From Chitinispirillales bacterium ANBcel5 (GTDB lineage Bacteria > Fibrobacterota > Chitinivibrionia > Chitinivibrionales > Chitinispirillaceae): a stretch of 64,000 bases of DNA. Positions 17,372 through 26,327 of the stretch are shown here, piece by piece. The stretch is from NCBI GenBank assembly GCA_029688955.1, contig JARUKZ010000003.1, positions 146,529 to 210,528 on the forward strand. Reading direction: 5' to 3'. The notes below the pieces were generated by a model. The model ran no database searches. It worked only from the letters and a program-made list of their open reading frames with translations, and had not been told where the DNA came from. A program made the translations under genes and the position numbers. Each line of letters starts with the position of its first letter. Position 1 is the first letter of the stretch.

Positions 17372-17848
17372 ATGAATACTGTAGAGGAACTTGCGGCTAT
17401 TCTTAAAGAAAAAAAGTACCGCATCAGTACAGCTGAATCCTGTACCGGTGGACTCATTGGCGCTAGATTGACCGATTTTAAAGGTTCATCAGAATTTTTC
17501 ACCGGAGGAATCATAGCCTACGATAACAGAGTAAAGGTAGATATACTTGGTGTGTCACCAGATGTCCTTAATCAGGTGGGCGCGGTTAGCTCAGAAGTCG
17601 TTGAGGCAATGGCAACCGGGGCATCCTCTGTTTTTAAAACCCACTGTGCTGTTTCTGTCTCAGGCATTGCAGGTCCCGGTGGTGGAAGTGAAGAAAAACC
17701 GGTAGGCCTTGTGTATATCGGATCTTTGGTAAATAGTGATATTAAAAGCCGCGAATTTCATTTTACCGGTACCAGAAAAGATATCAGATATTTGGCTGTG
17801 AATGCAGCTCTGGGCATGATAAGAGAGCATATTTTATCATTAGATTAA
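17372..17848 (+). CDS. pncC: Nicotinamide-nucleotide amidohydrolase (CinA C-terminal type)
   Basis: 158 aa, stand-alone CinA C-terminal domain. Deamidates NMN to nicotinic acid mononucleotide in pyridine nucleotide recycling. Motifs: STAESCTGGLIGARLTD (catalytic Ser/Thr region), FTGGIIAYDNRVKVDILGV, GAVSSEVVEAMA, VSGIAGPGGGSEEKPVGLVYI, and FTGTRKDIR. pgpA next to cinA/pncC is a common pairing. Last gene of the operon; no strong terminator seen in the 270 bp after it. Confidence 0.93.
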   Translation: MNTVEELAAILKEKKYRISTAESCTGGLIGARLTDFKGSSEFFTGGIIAYDNRVKVDILGVSPDVLNQVGAVSSEVVEAMATGASSVFKTHCAVSVSGIAGPGGGSEEKPVGLVYIGSLVNSDIKSREFHFTGTRKDIRYLAVNAALGMIREHILSLD

Positions 17849-18119
17849 ACCTTTGTTGTTCATAAGCAAACTGCACATTTTGATTTCGATTGCCCCTCTT
17901 TCCTTCCAATAATTTTTCAATATTTAACTTTTCTGTAAAAATGATTGTCCTTATCTCTGATCAGAACCTATTTTGCTAAAAAGTGATTTTTGCTTCACTT
18001 AGTTGCTGACAGGATAATTAAGTTAGATTCTGATAGTTGTCCCAGACTTGTTGTCCTTCTGAATAATTTATATTGGAATACACTTTTCTGAATATTCATC
18101 AGCATTCAGGAGAATCTGC

Positions 18120-19496
18120 ATGTTTATGCCATACAGTACAGATGAACATGATGGTGAAATAGGTATCATCTCAGTTTCTATTATTACGATCTGTGTCATC
18201 GTATTCAGTATCATATACTTTAATGATGTTGAGATTAGAAGACAGATGAGAGATGTTAATCGTGAGTTGATTCAGATAACCTATAATCCCGATTCTAATC
18301 CATCAATAGTTCAGGAGATGTTTGGGTTAGAAGAGACAAAGGATAAACGGGACAGATTTGTTCATCAACGGGATTCCCTTAAAAGCGTTTTAACGGAATT
18401 AGGTGAAAAACAGCTACTTCCCAGATTTGCCTTTATTCCCGAAGAAAAAAGCCTTGCTCAAATTTTTCTCTCTATGTTTGCCCACGCAAGCTGGTTTCAT
18501 CTCCTGGGAAATATGCTGTTTTTCTATGTGTGTGGTGTAGTCATGGAAAAATACTGGGGACATTTACGCTTTTTGATGGTGTATCTGTTATCTGGTGTTG
18601 GTGCGGTGCTGGTGTATTTGTTTCAGGGGATAACGTTTGCATCAACATCAGATTGGGCTTCAACACCTCTGGTAGGAGCCTCCGGGGCTATTGCAGGGAC
18701 GATGGGTGCAATGATGGTAATTCATCCAAAAAGTAAAATAAAAATACTGTTTTTCTTTTTTGTTTTGTTTACTACTTTTCAGATCAGTCTCTTTATCTAT
18801 TTGGGGTTTTGGATATTCACACAAGTTCTTTATACACTAATGGACCCAGATATGAGCTCAGGAGTGGCATTCTCTGCTCATGTGGGTGGTTTTTTAACCG
18901 GTGTACTCTTTGCCTACCTACTAAAGGGAGATGAGCTAAAGTTTGATCCGCAAAGCTCTTTCTCTCATGCCCCAAAGCCAAAAAGCAGAGTGGCAATGCT
19001 ATCATCCCAAAGAGAGCAAATTAACAAATCAGGTCAGCAATCACCAGTGCAGACAAACTCATCCCTTCTCAGCGAAGGATGGCTTGCGTTAAAAGAGGAC
19101 AGAAAAGAAGATGCTTCCGAGTGTATTCTCAGAGGCATTGAATTGATTATGCATAATGCCGAACAAAAAAAGCAGGAAGTTGCAGAGAATATTGATAAGC
19201 TTTTTGAATCAAAAGGTAAGCTTACTATAAATGGCACTCAGGTATATCAATGGGCCAAAAAGTTACAACTATTAAATATGCCTATGTCAGCTCTGCGCTG
19301 TTTTGATATAGCTGCTACCACTGCCTCCGGGCTGCATCTTAAAATAAATTCCCGGTATGCCGCTGCTCTTTTACGCAACAAAATGATGATAGAATATCAA
19401 AAGGCCGAGGAAGACCTTAGATGGATTATCGATAAAGCACCTGACTCTATTCCAGCCAGGGATGCTCAGGAGCTTATAGAGGAGCTATCTGCTTAA
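18120..19496 (+). CDS. Rhomboid family intramembrane serine protease with extended C-terminus
   Basis: 458 aa. One N-terminal membrane helix (about 13-32), a charged cytoplasmic or periplasmic loop (40-105), then the six-helix rhomboid core: HASWFHLLGNMLFF, catalytic Ser188 in GASGAIAG, and catalytic His254 in FSAHVGGFLTG. Residues about 270-458 form a soluble extension with TPR-like helical segments (EGWLALKEDRKEDASECILRG; ALRCFDIAATTASG). Cleaves membrane proteins within the bilayer; substrate unknown. About 270 bp separate it from pncC, so it likely has its own promoter. Confidence 0.9.
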   Translation: MFMPYSTDEHDGEIGIISVSIITICVIVFSIIYFNDVEIRRQMRDVNRELIQITYNPDSNPSIVQEMFGLEETKDKRDRFVHQRDSLKSVLTELGEKQLLPRFAFIPEEKSLAQIFLSMFAHASWFHLLGNMLFFYVCGVVMEKYWGHLRFLMVYLLSGVGAVLVYLFQGITFASTSDWASTPLVGASGAIAGTMGAMMVIHPKSKIKILFFFFVLFTTFQISLFIYLGFWIFTQVLYTLMDPDMSSGVAFSAHVGGFLTGVLFAYLLKGDELKFDPQSSFSHAPKPKSRVAMLSSQREQINKSGQQSPVQTNSSLLSEGWLALKEDRKEDASECILRGIELIMHNAEQKKQEVAENIDKLFESKGKLTINGTQVYQWAKKLQLLNMPMSALRCFDIAATTASGLHLKINSRYAAALLRNKMMIEYQKAEEDLRWIIDKAPDSIPARDAQELIEELSA

Positions 19497-19597
19497 CGAC
19501 CGGGCTCATTGTACCAAAAGTATGCTTAACCCTGAAACAGTGTTCCAACAAGCCGGGGTAAACTACAAACTGGATTTCTTAGCATTGACCAGCATTA

Positions 19598-20278
19598 CTA
19601 TAAACTCCAGTCAACCTCCGCTACTCCCTGTGACTTTAGTATCTCATTTGCCCTGGAAAAATGGCGGCAGCCAAAAAAACCCCTGTTTGCAGAAAACGGT
19701 GACGGGTGAGGGGCGGTTAAAACATGGTGTTTGGAAGTATCGATAAGCTCCTCTTTAGCCCGGGCGTAATTACCCCATAACAAAAATACCAGACCTGTCC
19801 TTTTTTCCGATAGTAGCCCTATTACCCGATCGGTGAATATCTCCCACCCCTTTTTCTGGTGAGAACCGGCCTGATTCGCTCTGACTGTAAGAGTAGCATT
19901 TAATAACAGCACCCCCTGTTTGGCCCATTTTTCCAAATTGCCACCTTGGGGTATTGAAGCACCGGTGTCGCTGTGCAGCTCTTTAAAAATATTCACCAGT
20001 GATGGAGGTTTTCTTAACCCATCACTTACAGAAAAACACAGTCCGTTTGCCTGACCCGGGCCATGGTAGGGGTCCTGCCCTAAAATCACCACTTTAACCC
20101 TGCTAAAGGGAGTATGATCAAAAGCGGCAAACACCAGAGGCCTGGGGGGATAAATGGAATATTTTTCATCCTCCTGCATCAAAAATTGGTTTAGGGATTT
20201 AAAATAATCCGAGCCAAATTCTTCCCTAAGGTGCTCTTTCCAGCTGCTTTCGATTGAAAGGTCCTTTATTTGAGACAT
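19598..20278 (-). CDS. ung: Uracil-DNA glycosylase family 1
   Basis: 226 aa. Removes uracil from DNA in base excision repair. Water-activating loop GQDPYHGPGQANG with Asp69, KPPSLVNIFKEL, VLLLNATLTVRANQAGSH, LLWGNYA and the minor-groove loop HPSPFSANRGFFGCRHFS. The C-terminal VDWSL is normal. Convergent with the rhomboid gene and divergent from asnA. Confidence 0.96.
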   Translation of the reverse strand: MSQIKDLSIESSWKEHLREEFGSDYFKSLNQFLMQEDEKYSIYPPRPLVFAAFDHTPFSRVKVVILGQDPYHGPGQANGLCFSVSDGLRKPPSLVNIFKELHSDTGASIPQGGNLEKWAKQGVLLLNATLTVRANQAGSHQKKGWEIFTDRVIGLLSEKRTGLVFLLWGNYARAKEELIDTSKHHVLTAPHPSPFSANRGFFGCRHFSRANEILKSQGVAEVDWSL

Positions 20279-20449
20279 AATGATCTTTCGCTACGTTTGA
20301 AAACTAAAAAAAATAAATATGTAACCCAATGCGCAAAATACCTTTGATGCTTTTTATTACGGTTTGTGCTAAACCATTCGTACTACCAAAAGCGTGCTGC
20401 ACTTATTATTTTGGAAGTCACCTTCTCTGAAATTCATCGAAAGTATGCA

Positions 20450-21490
20450 ATGAAAACACAGCTCTATTTACCCAAAGATTATGCCCCCCTGCTGGATATT
20501 AAGCAAACAGAACATGCAATTACAGTCATTAAAGACACTTTTCAGATGTTTCTGTCGGCAGAACTGTTTCTAAGAAGAGTAACTGCGCCACTTTATGTGC
20601 TGAAAGGAACAGGTATCAATGATGACCTAAACGGTACTGAGCGCCCGGTTACATTCCCCATCAAAGCAATGCAGGACCGTGAAGTAGAAATTGTTCACAG
20701 TCTTGCAAAGTGGAAGAGGATGGCACTGGTGGATTATGAAATAGAACCTGGCTTTGGTGTATATACCGACATGAACGCTCTTCGTCCCGATGAAGATTTG
20801 GATAACACCCATTCGGTGTATGTGGATCAGTGGGATTGGGAAAAACACATCAATCCTGAAAACAGAAACCTCGACTATTTAAAATCTGTCGTGACAAGGC
20901 TCTATGAAGTAATAAAGAAAACCGAATTTGTGGTCTATGAAAAGTATCCCCGGATAACTCCACTGCTACCGGAGCATATCACCTTCATTCACGCAGAAGA
21001 GCTCTGTGAGATGTATCCAAAACTTAGCCCCAAAGAGCGGGAAGATGAAATTACCCGTCAATACGGAGCAGTATTTGTGATCGGAATCGGTGGTGTTATG
21101 CCCTGTGGTGAAAGGCATGATGGCCGTGCCCCCGACTATGATGACTGGAGCACACCTACTAAGAAGAACTTTAAGGGACTCAACGGTGATATCCTTCTAT
21201 GGAATCCTGTTCTAAAAAAAGCCTTTGAAATTTCCTCCATGGGCATACGGGTTAATGCGGAGTCACTTATCACACAGCTGGAAGAGCATGATCAAACACA
21301 AAGAAAAGAGCTTCTGTTTCACAAACGACTGCTTGCCGGCGAACTTTGTGATTCAATAGGTGGTGGAATCGGTCAGTCCAGATTAACCATGTTTTTTCTA
21401 AGAAAAGCACATATTGGTGAGATTCAAGCCAGTGTGTGGCCTGAAGAGATGAGAAAACTCTGTAACGAACACAATATCATACTGCTGTGA
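20450..21490 (+). CDS. asnA: Aspartate-ammonia ligase (asparagine synthetase A)
   Basis: 346 aa from ATG 20450. Makes asparagine from aspartate, ammonia and ATP. Class II aminoacyl-tRNA synthetase fold: GTGINDDLNGTERPVTFP, DREVEIVHSLAKWKRMAL, YTDMNALRPDEDLDNTHS, FVIGIGG near the ATP site, and GGGIGQSRLTMFFL. The in-frame ATG at 20366 adds 28 residues (MLNHSYYQKR…) not typical of the family; 20450 gives the usual length. Monocistronic, divergent from ung. Confidence 0.93.
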   Translation: MKTQLYLPKDYAPLLDIKQTEHAITVIKDTFQMFLSAELFLRRVTAPLYVLKGTGINDDLNGTERPVTFPIKAMQDREVEIVHSLAKWKRMALVDYEIEPGFGVYTDMNALRPDEDLDNTHSVYVDQWDWEKHINPENRNLDYLKSVVTRLYEVIKKTEFVVYEKYPRITPLLPEHITFIHAEELCEMYPKLSPKEREDEITRQYGAVFVIGIGGVMPCGERHDGRAPDYDDWSTPTKKNFKGLNGDILLWNPVLKKAFEISSMGIRVNAESLITQLEEHDQTQRKELLFHKRLLAGELCDSIGGGIGQSRLTMFFLRKAHIGEIQASVWPEEMRKLCNEHNIILL

Positions 21491-21715
21491 GGGTACAAAT
21501 GAGATTAATTGTGAAGAATGTATAGTAAACGAGTGAATCTGAACCGGTGTGGTACAGGATGATCAACCGGGTTTACGAGCTCTCCCGGAGTTCACAAAAG
21601 TATTTTGCCGCGTGTGAAAAATATAGGGAACCCGGTTTCCTGATGCAAAAAGATGGTTACCGTGGCGTAGTAGATGAGCAAATTCAGTGAAAGGAAAGTG
21701 GAGGAGGCAATAACG

Positions 21716-22099
21716 GTGCGAAGCATACTTAGGAGCGGTAAATTTCTTAACCTTGCCGGTGGCTTTATGATAGCTTTTTCAATCCTGGTAGCTTATGGGC
21801 ACACTATCTTTATTCTTCCTTACATTGCCGATGTTGCTTCAGCCGGGGAGGAGATGCTTTTCCGGCCATTAGTTTTTCATATGAATGTCGCGGAGTGGTT
21901 CAGGGTGTGGTTTCTTTTTGTGGTTATCCTTGTTGCTGTTCCTGTGAAAATTTTCTCTAAAAGACTCCGCCATTACAAAAGCTATATTCCGCATATATGC
22001 ATTACCTTTGGCGTTTTGTTAAACACCTATGTGGTCTCAATGATTTTTCTCTCTTTTATACAGTATATCATCTTAACAATGCCAGCTCATTCCGGATAA
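21716..22099 (+). CDS. Small integral membrane protein, unknown function
   Basis: 127 aa from GTG 21716, chosen because GGAGG ends 8 bases upstream; an in-frame ATG at 21674 has no ribosome binding site. Three hydrophobic segments (about residues 9-30, 60-80, 95-118) with a conserved-looking HMNVAEWFRVWF between the first two. No family recognised. It lies between asnA and the repeat region. Confidence 0.55.
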   Translation: MRSILRSGKFLNLAGGFMIAFSILVAYGHTIFILPYIADVASAGEEMLFRPLVFHMNVAEWFRVWFLFVVILVAVPVKIFSKRLRHYKSYIPHICITFGVLLNTYVVSMIFLSFIQYIILTMPAHSG

Positions 22100-22494
22100 A
22101 AACTAAATGCTGTGTTCACGACAGTCAGACAGTCAGACAGTCATTACCATTATAATCCCCTCCAGTTAAACCATCTCCTTTGACCAATTTTGCTTGGGCA
22201 TGCATATATTTCAGATTTACCTTACAAAACCTCTTCTAATCCAATTATGCGCTCCATTTGAAAATCACCAATAATTTTTCTGCTGAAACTTCAGACACTT
22301 CCTCATCCGTTACCGCGCCATCGGCAATCTTTTCTGTGGTAATTGATCCCTCTCCAACCTCACCTGTGGGAATCTCCGGCCTGCTTTTAATCTCGTTCTC
22401 CCTGTAACTATCCTATTCTTTTTTTAATTACTGCAAATACAGCGGCTTACATGCTTTCAGTAAGCACTGTTTGCGCATCATGCCCTTTGTTATG
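22100..22494. other. Intergenic, short 8-bp triplication
   Basis: GACAGTCA is repeated three times in tandem at 22120-22143. Otherwise AT-rich with no gene or structure that I can support. It leads into the 21-bp array. Confidence 0.4.
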
Positions 22495-22830
22495 AGGAAC
22501 ACGCCTTGTGTTATAAGGAACACGCCCTGTGTTATAAGGAACACGCCCTGTGCAGTGAGGAACACGCCCTGTGCAGTGAGGAACACGCCCTGTGCAGTGA
22601 GGAACACCCCCCGTGCAGTGAGGAACACCCCCTGTGCAGTGAGGAACACCCCCTGTGCAGTGAGGAACACCCCCTGTGCAGTGAGGAACACCCCCTGTGC
22701 AGTGAGGAACACCCCCTGTGCAGTGAGGAACATGCCCCGTGCAGTGAGGAACACCCCCCGTGCAGTGAGGAACATGCCCCGTGCAGTGAGGAACACCCCC
22801 CGTGCAGTGAGGAACATGCCCCGTGCAGGG
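22495..22830 (+). repeat. 21-bp tandem array, left arm (about 16 units)
   Basis: Sixteen units of 21 bp sharing the core AGTGAGGAACA followed by a C-rich part (CGCCCTGTGC or CCCCCTGTGC variants). The first three units have TATGAGG/TATAAGG variants. Because 21 is a multiple of three and units lack stops, frames on both strands are open; these ORFs are artefacts. No spacers, so not CRISPR. Confidence 0.95.
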
Positions 22831-22844
22831 GTGTTCGACCCCTG
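22826..22844. repeat. Perfect hairpin at the array's centre of symmetry
   Basis: CAGGGGT-GTTCG-ACCCCTG: 7-bp arms, 5-nt loop. It lies exactly where the array switches orientation; outside it AGTGAGGAACA on the left mirrors TGTTCCTCACT on the right. This could extrude as a cruciform. Confidence 0.8.
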
Positions 22845-23217
22845 TTCCTCACTGTTTCACTCCTGTTCCTCACTGTTTTACTCCTGTTCCTCACTGTTTT
22901 ACCCGTGTTCCTCACTGTTTTACCCGTGTTCCTCACTGTTTAACCCATGTTCCTCACTGTTTGGCCTGTGTTCCTCACTGTTTGGCCTGTGTTCCTCACT
23001 GTTTGGCCTGTGTTCCTCACTGTTTGGCCTGTGTTCCTCACTGTTTGGCCTGTGTTCCTCACTGTTTGGCCTGTGTTCCTCACTTTTTGGTCTCTGTTTT
23101 ACACTGTTTGACCTGTGTTTTACACTGTTTAACCTTCGTTTCACACTGTTTGACCTGTGTTTTACACTGTTTGGCCTTCGTTTCACACTGTTTGGCCTCT
23201 GTTTCACACTGTTTGAA
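22838..23217 (-). repeat. 21-bp tandem array, right arm in opposite orientation (about 18 units)
   Basis: About eighteen 21-bp units. On the minus strand they contain AGTGAGGAACA plus a variable part (CAGGCCAA, CGGGTAAA); distal units drift to CAGTGTAAAACA. This is the same core as the left arm, inverted. Units near the centre are GTTCCTCACTGTTT-type; the last six are TTTACACTG-type. Confidence 0.95.
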
Positions 23218-23227
23218 CCAGCCCCCG

Positions 23228-23329
23228 GTACGGTCTGCAATAAACAGTGTAAGCTATAAACGATGTAAAATCATGGTATTAAAATGTGCCTGAAAGATTT
23301 CCTAACCGGATAATCCTAGTATTCGGATG
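23228..23329 (+). repeat. 102-bp conserved flank of the array (copy A)
   Basis: Runs from GTACGGTCTGCAATAAACAG to CTAGTATTCGGATG. An inverted copy at 63570-63671 differs at five of 102 positions by my reading. It sits beside a 21-bp array at both loci. Confidence 0.93.
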
Positions 23330-23515
23330 ATAGCTGAAAAGATGTTGAAGCAGTTTTAACTGTGCTGTCGTGGTATTTCTATGGTCGGTAAAAACATGTT
23401 ACCGAAAAGAGGCATAAGCAGTTACATTAATGCTAATTACAAGATTTTTGAGCAAAATATTTACACTTTCTGGACCTTTACCTATATTAATACACTAAAT
23501 TGGCGTGCTAAGAAT

Positions 23516-23571
23516 AGAGATCGAATCCCCTTGGCACAGGGGGCAGTTGTAGAGCAGCTCTGTTTAACAAC
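23516..23571 (+). other. tRNA-like fragments, out of order
   Basis: GATCGAATCCCC resembles a T-arm; 15 bp later GTTGTAGAGCAGCTCTG resembles a D-arm to anticodon stem. The order is reversed relative to a tRNA and no full cloverleaf forms. Possibly remnants at an integration site, or chance. Confidence 0.25.
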
Positions 23572-23573
23572 GT

Positions 23574-23760
23574 AAGTACACAGGTGCGAACGGAAGTGAG
23601 CCCCACGAGAAAAAGTTAGGGACATCGATCCGCCCCGATCACCGGCTCGTGAGTGTTTTCGCCGGTCTTTTTTTCCGGGCCATCGAGTCCGCGAGTTTGG
23701 CCCCTCCCCGGCTAAATCACGAACAGAAGAGCCGGTGCGGGGCTCCCAGGGCGTTCTTTG
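23574..23760 (+). repeat. 187-bp direct repeat, copy 1
   Basis: From AAGTACACAGGTGCGAACGG to CAGGGCGTTCTTT. GC-rich centre with CACCGGCTCGTGAGTG and GAGCCGGTG. Copy 2 at 24050-24236 is nearly identical, with a few substitutions and small indels. Its right end runs into the inverted repeat at 23761-23792. The element is non-coding. Confidence 0.9.
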
Positions 23761-23792
23761 CCTACTTTCTTTGGCCCTGGAAAGAAAGTAGG
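23761..23792. repeat. 12-bp perfect inverted repeat at the end of the 187-bp element
   Basis: CCTACTTTCTTT (23761-23772) and AAAGAAAGTAGG (23781-23792) around an 8-nt loop. The left edge of copy 2 carries the matching AAAGAAAGTA (24045-24054), so the element appears to end in AAAGAAAGTA/TACTTTCTTT, like a small inverted-repeat element. Confidence 0.75.
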
Positions 23793-24049
23793 TCGCCGAA
23801 GGCAGTCAAAGGATGAAGTAAATCTAAAATTGAAAAAAGAACGTAACCCGGGAACGTTATAGTCGATAGTTCGGCGTAAAGCTCCGTCCTGGCGCTTAAA
23901 GATAATACAACTTGAGATACTTGCAAAACCAAATAACAATTGTTTGATTTGAAAAGAATAGCGAAAAAATTAACAGAAGAAATTTGATCATAATTTCATA
24001 GGTGAAGATGTACAAGATAAACAAGTCTGAATATTTGCTAAGGCAAAGA
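23793..24049. other. Spacer between the two 187-bp repeats
   Basis: About 255 bp of AT-rich DNA. No gene recognised. Confidence 0.35.
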
Positions 24050-24236
24050 AAGTACACAGGTGCGAACGGAAGTGAGCCCCACGAGAAAAAGTTAGAGACA
24101 TCGATCCGCCCCGATCACCGGCTCGTGAGTGTTTTCGCCGGTCTTTTTCCCTGGGGCCATCGAGTCCGCGAGTTTGGCCCCTCCCCGGCGAAAACACGAA
24201 CAGAGGAGCCGGTGCGGGGCTCTTAGGGCGTTCGTT
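24050..24236 (+). repeat. 187-bp direct repeat, copy 2
   Basis: Same element as 23574-23760. Preceded by CAAAGAAAGTA, the presumed left terminal sequence. Ends GGGCGTTCGTT, where copy 1 has GGGCGTTCTTT. Confidence 0.9.
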
Positions 24237-24467
24237 AATGCAGTGTGCCCTATTGTCCAAAACACTATGCGGTAACCAAGGGTAAGTCAATGAGGTATTT
24301 TAGTAATTAGTTCTATATCTGCTTTATAAACCAAAACTCCTGATGAATGATGGACCGACATAGCGTCGCCGACTAAACTTTCCCAACCCTGGTACACCAT
24401 CACCTCTGGCGAATTCTATTTTACCAGATTACCTCTCTTGAAAACTAAACCCATGGGACTACACACT

Positions 24468-25262
24468 ATGAAGCTCTTTCAGGTAGATTCATTTACATCA
24501 CAACCCTTTTCTGGTAATCCTGCAGGTGTATGTATTGCGGACAAAGAGATCAGCGAGCCCACAATGCAGAACATCGCAGCAGAAATAAACTGCTCAGAAA
24601 CAGCCTTTTTAAAACGGGTGGATAACGGGTACTCTATCCGTTTTTTTACCCCTACTCAGGAAGTAGATCTCTGTGGCCATGCTACCCTTGCTTCATCCCA
24701 CATTCTCTTTGAGCTGGGGTTGGAAAAGAGGGATGCCGGAATCCTTTTCCACGCAAATAACGATGACATTCCGGTTAACTGTAATGACGGATGGATCTCT
24801 ATGGGATTTCCCAAAGATCATCTCATTGATGAAACGCTGCCGGTTCCCATCCAAAGTGCGCTCGGTTTTTCAGACGGGGTTGTGGCAGTAAAAAAGAGCA
24901 TCAAAATGGACAGGTATCTGATTGAGGTGGATTCTCAGAAAAGGGTTTTGGAGGCAAATCCCGATTTACCGGCACTGAAATCATCACGTACCATCGTTAG
25001 TGTTACCAGCCGTTCCCGGGAAAACAAATATGATTTCGTATCCCGCTTTTTTGCCCCCCACGCGGGCATTCCTGAAGACCCGGTCACCGGCTCTGCACAT
25101 ACTTCTTTGGGAGAGTACTGGAGTGGTAAACTTAACAAGAACTCGCTGACTGGTTTTCAGCTTTCAAAGCGTGGCGGTGAAGTCAGGGTTGATGTTGAGG
25201 ACAAGCATAACAAAATCATGGGTAAAGCAGTTACGCTGTTTAAAATAGAGCCGCTTTTTTAA
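24468..25262 (+). CDS. PhzF family phenazine-biosynthesis-like isomerase/epimerase
   Basis: 264 aa. Diaminopimelate-epimerase fold; most members are isomerases of unknown substrate rather than phenazine enzymes. N-terminal MKLFQVDSFTSQPFSGNPAGVC (shown in part) with catalytic Glu44 in NCSETAFL, FTPTQEVDLCGHATLASSH, and C-terminal GIPEDPVTGSAHTSLGEYW. ATG 24468 gives the classic family start; in-frame TTG 24438 and ATG 24453 would only add a non-conserved leader. It is 21 bp upstream of the AraC-type regulator and likely co-transcribed. Confidence 0.9.
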   Translation: MKLFQVDSFTSQPFSGNPAGVCIADKEISEPTMQNIAAEINCSETAFLKRVDNGYSIRFFTPTQEVDLCGHATLASSHILFELGLEKRDAGILFHANNDDIPVNCNDGWISMGFPKDHLIDETLPVPIQSALGFSDGVVAVKKSIKMDRYLIEVDSQKRVLEANPDLPALKSSRTIVSVTSRSRENKYDFVSRFFAPHAGIPEDPVTGSAHTSLGEYWSGKLNKNSLTGFQLSKRGGEVRVDVEDKHNKIMGKAVTLFKIEPLF

Positions 25263-25283
25263 AATCGGCTATAAAGGGTTACT

Positions 25284-26279
25284 ATGAATCTCACCCCACA
25301 GCACAGAGAGTATATAGCGCGAATTAACCGCGCCATGGACCACATACAAAAGAATTTCCACAACCAGCTTCAGCTTAAGGAGATAGCGGCTGTAGCTAAC
25401 TTTTCACCATTTCATTTTCACCGGTTATTTAAGGGGTTGGTTGGAGAAACGCTTACGAGCTATATTCAGCGTCTTCGGGTAGAGATGGCAGCATCTATGC
25501 TCCTGAATAGCCCCAACGCTTCCATTACAGCGATCGCCTTTGACTGTGGATTCTCCGGCTCCTCAGCGTTTGCCCGCCTCTTTAAAGATCATTTCGGTAT
25601 GAGTGCGTCCAAATGGCGTGATGGGGGAGCAGTGGAATACTTATTGAATCGCAAGAATGGTAAAGCGAATAGCAATAACTGCAAAGACTATCCTGCACGG
25701 GAAGGGTATATTAACTGCAAAGAAGAGCCCCGGGACCTCTTCACTGAATCTACCCTTAGTGAGTTTGAAAGGAGGCAGGTTATGCCTGTACCAAAAAGTG
25801 TTGAAGTTAAAGAGATCTCTCCTATGACTGTAGCCTACGTTCGTCACATCGGCCCCTACAAAGGTGATTCTTCGCTTTTCCAGAGTATGTTTGAAAAACT
25901 AAGTTCCTGGGCCGGACCACGAGGGCTCTTCAAGCAGCCTGATCTTAAAGTTCTCTCTGTTTATCATGATGATCCCTCTGTTACGGATGAAAAAAATCTC
26001 AGGGTAAGTATGTGTATTACAGTTCCCGACACTACTGAAGTCGGTGGGGAGATTGGAAAAATGACCATTGATGGGGGCAAATATGCTGTGGCCCACTTTG
26101 AAATTACCGTTGATGAGTATGAGAAAGCCTGGGATTATGTATTTGGTGAGTGGATGCCAAAGAGTGGCTATCAACCTGGAAATGGTCCCTGTTATGAACT
26201 AATGCTTAACAACCCTGAAGAGCATCCGGAAGAGAAACACGTGATTAAAATCCATGTTCCTGTTAAGCCTTTGCAGTAA
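25284..26279 (+). CDS. AraC family regulator with C-terminal GyrI-like domain
   Basis: 331 aa. Two AraC helix-turn-helix motifs in the first 110 residues (LKEIAAVANFSPFHFHRLFKG; ITAIAFDCGFSGSSAFARLFKDHFG, shown for identification as ANFSPFHFHRLFK and CGFSGSSAFARLFK). The C-terminal half is a GyrI-like/SOUL-fold small-molecule-binding domain: VKEISPMTVAYVRHIGPYKG, YAVAHFEITVDEY and CYELMLNNPEEHPE. This matches Rob/SbmC-type multidrug-sensing regulators. The ligand is unknown; it may control the upstream PhzF gene. A strong terminator follows at 26301. Confidence 0.92.
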   Translation: MNLTPQHREYIARINRAMDHIQKNFHNQLQLKEIAAVANFSPFHFHRLFKGLVGETLTSYIQRLRVEMAASMLLNSPNASITAIAFDCGFSGSSAFARLFKDHFGMSASKWRDGGAVEYLLNRKNGKANSNNCKDYPAREGYINCKEEPRDLFTESTLSEFERRQVMPVPKSVEVKEISPMTVAYVRHIGPYKGDSSLFQSMFEKLSSWAGPRGLFKQPDLKVLSVYHDDPSVTDEKNLRVSMCITVPDTTEVGGEIGKMTIDGGKYAVAHFEITVDEYEKAWDYVFGEWMPKSGYQPGNGPCYELMLNNPEEHPEEKHVIKIHVPVKPLQ

Positions 26280-26300
26280 GCTTTTCTTGTTGCAAGTTTT

Positions 26301-26327
26301 GGGGAGCATATTGCTCCCCTTTTTTTA
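26301..26327 (+). terminator. Rho-independent terminator after the AraC-type gene
   Basis: GGGGAGCA-TAT-TGCTCCCC (8-bp perfect stem) followed by about eight T. Ends the PhzF-AraC unit. Confidence 0.92.

Noticed and set aside
22495..23217. CRISPR-like look of regular repeats
   Set aside because: Units are contiguous with no unique spacers, and orientation reverses in the middle.
22428..23293. Several overlapping ORFs of 106-262 codons on both strands
   Set aside because: They are products of a stop-free 21-bp satellite (multiple of three), open in several frames on both strands at once, without ribosome binding sites.
23516..23571. Functional tRNA
   Set aside because: Arms are in the wrong order and no acceptor stem forms.
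24468..25262. Phenazine biosynthesis locus
   Set aside because: Only a PhzF-like isomerase is present; no phzABCDEG genes nearby, and most PhzF homologues are unrelated to phenazines.
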